Source: Halovivax sp. (lineage in GTDB: Archaea > Halobacteriota > Halobacteria > Halobacteriales > Natrialbaceae). From it: a DNA stretch of 6,315 bases. The translations under genes were made by a program, and so were the position numbers. Each line of letters begins with the position of its first letter. Position 1 is the first letter of the stretch. Positions 4,615 through 6,315 of the stretch are shown here, piece after piece. The stretch spans positions 1-6,315 of the forward strand of contig SLIS01000416.1 in assembly GCA_007135505.1 (NCBI GenBank), read 5' to 3'. The notes beneath the pieces were generated by a model. The model had not been told where the DNA came from. It searched no databases and saw only the letters and a program-made list of their open reading frames with translations.

Positions 4615-4924
4615 GAGTCGAAACGACCGATCACTGCCGGCTGGCGCACGAGCGAACGAGCGTGTGTTACAGTGGAGCGACTGCAGCCGCCCACCGTGCC
4701 GGATCGCTAGCTGCCGTCTCGTCGTCACGCTGGGCCGACGCTGTAAGCTGTGCCTACTCCGGTGGCCCTGAGCGATCGGACCGTTCGGGACTGGCCAGCC
4801 ACCCACTGGTGTCCGTTCCGGCCGAATCGCTTCTTTTCGCCGCGAACCTGATCGACCGATCACCGGTCTCGGGGGCAGTCACCGACCAGGTCCAGCGGTT
4901 GATATGTCTCCGGTCGGTCCACAA
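4615..4924. other. intergenic region between divergent coaD and maeB
   Basis: About 310 bp with no supported gene; open frames here read as Arg/Ser-rich shadows, including the upstream extension of the coaD frame. It must hold regulatory sites for both divergent genes. Visible are a T-rich patch CTTCTTTT (about 4830-4837), an inverted pair ACCGACC (4881-4887) and GGTCGGT (4912-4918) separated by 24 nt just before the maeB box, and an AT-rich TTGATATGT at 4899-4907 inside that pair. An operator is possible but unproven. Confidence 0.4.
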
Positions 4925-4926
4925 CC

Positions 4927-4932
4927 TTTGTA
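4927..4932 (+). promoter_or_regulatory. TATA-like box of malic enzyme gene
   Basis: TTTGTA is centred about 26-27 nt upstream of the ATG at 4956, the leaderless spacing seen for other genes here. The alternative AT-rich stretch at 4899-4907 is about 53 nt away and would give a short leader. Confidence 0.45.
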
Positions 4933-4955
4933 GTCGTTCACGCGACTGTGACGGT

Positions 4956-6315
4956 ATGGGACTGGACGAGGACGCGCTGGAGTACCACCGCATCGATCCA
5001 CCGGGGAAATTGGAAATATCGACGACGAAGCCGACCAACACCCAGCTCGACCTCTCGCTCGCGTATTCACCCGGCGTCGCCGCTCCATGTACGGAGATTC
5101 ACGAGGACGAGACCGACGCCTACACGTACACGGCCAAGGGGAATCTCGTCGGCGTCGTCTCCAACGGCTCGGCGGTCCTCGGGCTCGGTGACATCGGTGC
5201 CCAGGCCTCGAAGCCCGTGATGGAGGGAAAGGGCGTCCTGTTCAAGCGGTTCGCCGATATCGACGTGTTCGACATCGAACTCGATACTGCCGATCCGGAG
5301 CGGTTCATCGACGCCGTCTCGATGATGGAGCCGACCTTCGGCGGCATCAACCTGGAGGACATCGCGGCCCCGGACTGTTTCACCATCGAGGAGCGCCTCG
5401 GCGAGGAGATGGACATTCCTGTCTTCCACGACGACCAACACGGCACCGCTATCATCTCCGGTGCGGCGCTGCTCAACGCGGCCGACGTGGCAGAAAAGGA
5501 CCTCGCCGACCTCGAAATCGTCTTCTCTGGCGCGGGTGCAAGTGCGCTCGCGACCGCCCAGTTCTACGTCTCACTCGGCTGCGAACGCGACAACATTACG
5601 ATGTGCGATTCCTCCGGAATCATCACCGAAGAACGCGCAGCGGGGAACGAACTCAACGAGTACAAACGGGAGTTCGCCCGCGACGTTCCGGAGGGCGATC
5701 TCGCCGACGCGATGGCGGGTGCGGACGTCTTCGTCGGGCTCTCGATCGGCGGGATCGTGAGCCAGGAGATGGTCCGCTCGATGGGTCCGAATCCCATCAT
5801 CTTCGCGATGGCGAATCCGGATCCGGAGATCACCTACGAGGACGCCAAGGACGCTCGCGAGGACACGGTCATCATGGCGACCGGCCGATCCGATTACCCG
5901 AATCAGGTCAACAACGTCCTCGGATTCCCGTTCATTTTCCGTGGCGCACTCGACGTCCGGGCGACGGACATCAACGAGGAGATGAAAGTAGCAGCGGCGC
6001 GCGCCCTGGCGGAACTAGCTCGAGAGGACGTCCCCGATGCGGTCGTCAAGGCATACGGTGACGATCCGATCCAGTACGGGCCGGAGTACATCATCCCGAA
6101 ACCGGTCGACCCGCGGGTCCTCTTCCGCGTCGCACCGGCGGTCGCCGAGGCGGCGATCGAGTCGGACGCTGCCCGCGTCTCGCTCGATCTCGAGCGGTAC
6201 GAGGCCGAACTCGAGGCTCGACTGGGCAAGTCACGCGAGATGATGCGCGTCGTGCTCAACAAGGCCAAGAGCGATCCGAAGCGGGTCGCCCTGGCAGAGG
6301 GCGACGACGAGAAGA
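4956..6315 (+). CDS. maeB: NADP-dependent malic enzyme, MaeB type (malic enzyme plus PTA-like domain), 3' truncated by window
   Basis: The first 453 residues are present; the gene runs off the right edge. Malic enzyme oxidatively decarboxylates malate to pyruvate and CO2 with reduction of NAD(P), linking the TCA cycle to pyruvate and supplying NADPH. Visible motifs: [11 protein letters not shown] with catalytic Tyr37 (35-45), [22 protein letters not shown] (given as [13 protein letters not shown] at 76-88 and MEGKGVLFK at 89-97, catalytic Lys92), [11 protein letters not shown] with metal ligands E134/D135, and FHDDQHGTA (158-165). Next come the dinucleotide-binding [10 protein letters not shown] (190-199), ANPDPEI (286-292) and [13 protein letters not shown] (308-320). 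The malic enzyme domain ends near residue 425. The following [23 protein letters not shown] region (431-453) matches the entry to the phosphotransacetylase-like domain of MaeB proteins, about 750 residues in full and regulated by acetyl-CoA in bacteria. ATG 4956 is supported by the box at 4927-4932. The cofactor preference is inferred from the subfamily. Confidence 0.95.
   Translation, partial: MGLDEDALEYHRIDPPGKLEISTTKPTNTQLDLSLAYSPGVAAPCTEIHEDETDAYTYTAKGNLVGVVSNGSAVLGLGDIGAQASKPVMEGKGVLFKRFADIDVFDIELDTADPERFIDAVSMMEPTFGGINLEDIAAPDCFTIEERLGEEMDIPVFHDDQHGTAIISGAALLNAADVAEKDLADLEIVFSGAGASALATAQFYVSLGCERDNITMCDSSGIITEERAAGNELNEYKREFARDVPEGDLADAMAGADVFVGLSIGGIVSQEMVRSMGPNPIIFAMANPDPEITYEDAKDAREDTVIMATGRSDYPNQVNNVLGFPFIFRGALDVRATDINEEMKVAAARALAELAREDVPDAVVKAYGDDPIQYGPEYIIPKPVDPRVLFRVAPAVAEAAIESDAARVSLDLERYEAELEARLGKSREMMRVVLNKAKSDPKRVALAEGDDEK

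Noticed and set aside
4585..4863. N-terminal extension of coaD by 93 residues
   Set aside because: The frame is open, but a strong TATA box lies inside it 27 nt before the internal ATG, homology begins at [10 protein letters not shown], and the extra part is Arg/Ser-rich noise.

Overview
The window reads as chromosomal DNA of a halophilic archaeon (class Halobacteria). Support comes from high GC with strong C/G third-position bias, very acidic predicted proteins (Asp and Glu rich), an archaeal initiation factor aIF2-beta fused to a TRAM domain, a eukaryote/archaeal-type phosphopantetheine adenylyltransferase, a TFB-like cyclin protein, and TTTATA-like boxes about 26-30 nt upstream of start codons without Shine-Dalgarno motifs (leaderless transcripts). 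I cannot name the genus.

Layout from left to right. (1) 1-854, minus: the first 284 residues of an M24 'pita-bread' peptidase (Xaa-Pro dipeptidase/creatinase-like) that continues beyond the left edge. (2) 934-2091, minus: complete citrate synthase, with Glu at the usually invariant catalytic Asp. (3) 2189-2800, minus: aIF2-beta with a four-Cys zinc ribbon and a C-terminal TRAM domain. (4) 2830-3147: a gene-free patch with a 21-bp tandem repeat, an exact 22-nt copy of the 3' end of the neighbouring tRNA, and a long inverted repeat running into that tRNA. (5) 3148-3230, minus: tRNA-Leu(UAG) with a long variable arm. (6) 3272-3445, minus: a 57-residue putative zinc-binding protein. (7) 3670-3978, plus: a 102-residue protein resembling a single TFB/TFIIB cyclin repeat. 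(8) 4087-4584, minus: phosphopantetheine adenylyltransferase (coaD), convergent with gene 7. (9) 4956-6315 onward, plus: the malic enzyme part of a MaeB-type protein; the last residues lead into what should be a phosphotransacetylase-like domain, cut by the right edge.

The protein genes do not form an operon. Each has its own plausible TATA-like box, and the neighbours are functionally mixed. Malic enzyme (malate to pyruvate), citrate synthase (acetyl-CoA entry into the TCA cycle) and CoaD (CoA synthesis) share a link to central carbon and CoA metabolism, but they are transcribed separately. tRNA and aIF2-beta belong to translation.

No large undescribed system is visible. The points most worth a second look are the stand-alone cyclin-repeat TFB-like protein, the two enzymes with substituted signature residues (M24 and citrate synthase), and the tRNA-Leu 3'-end duplication with its inverted repeat, which looks like the scar of an integrative element.
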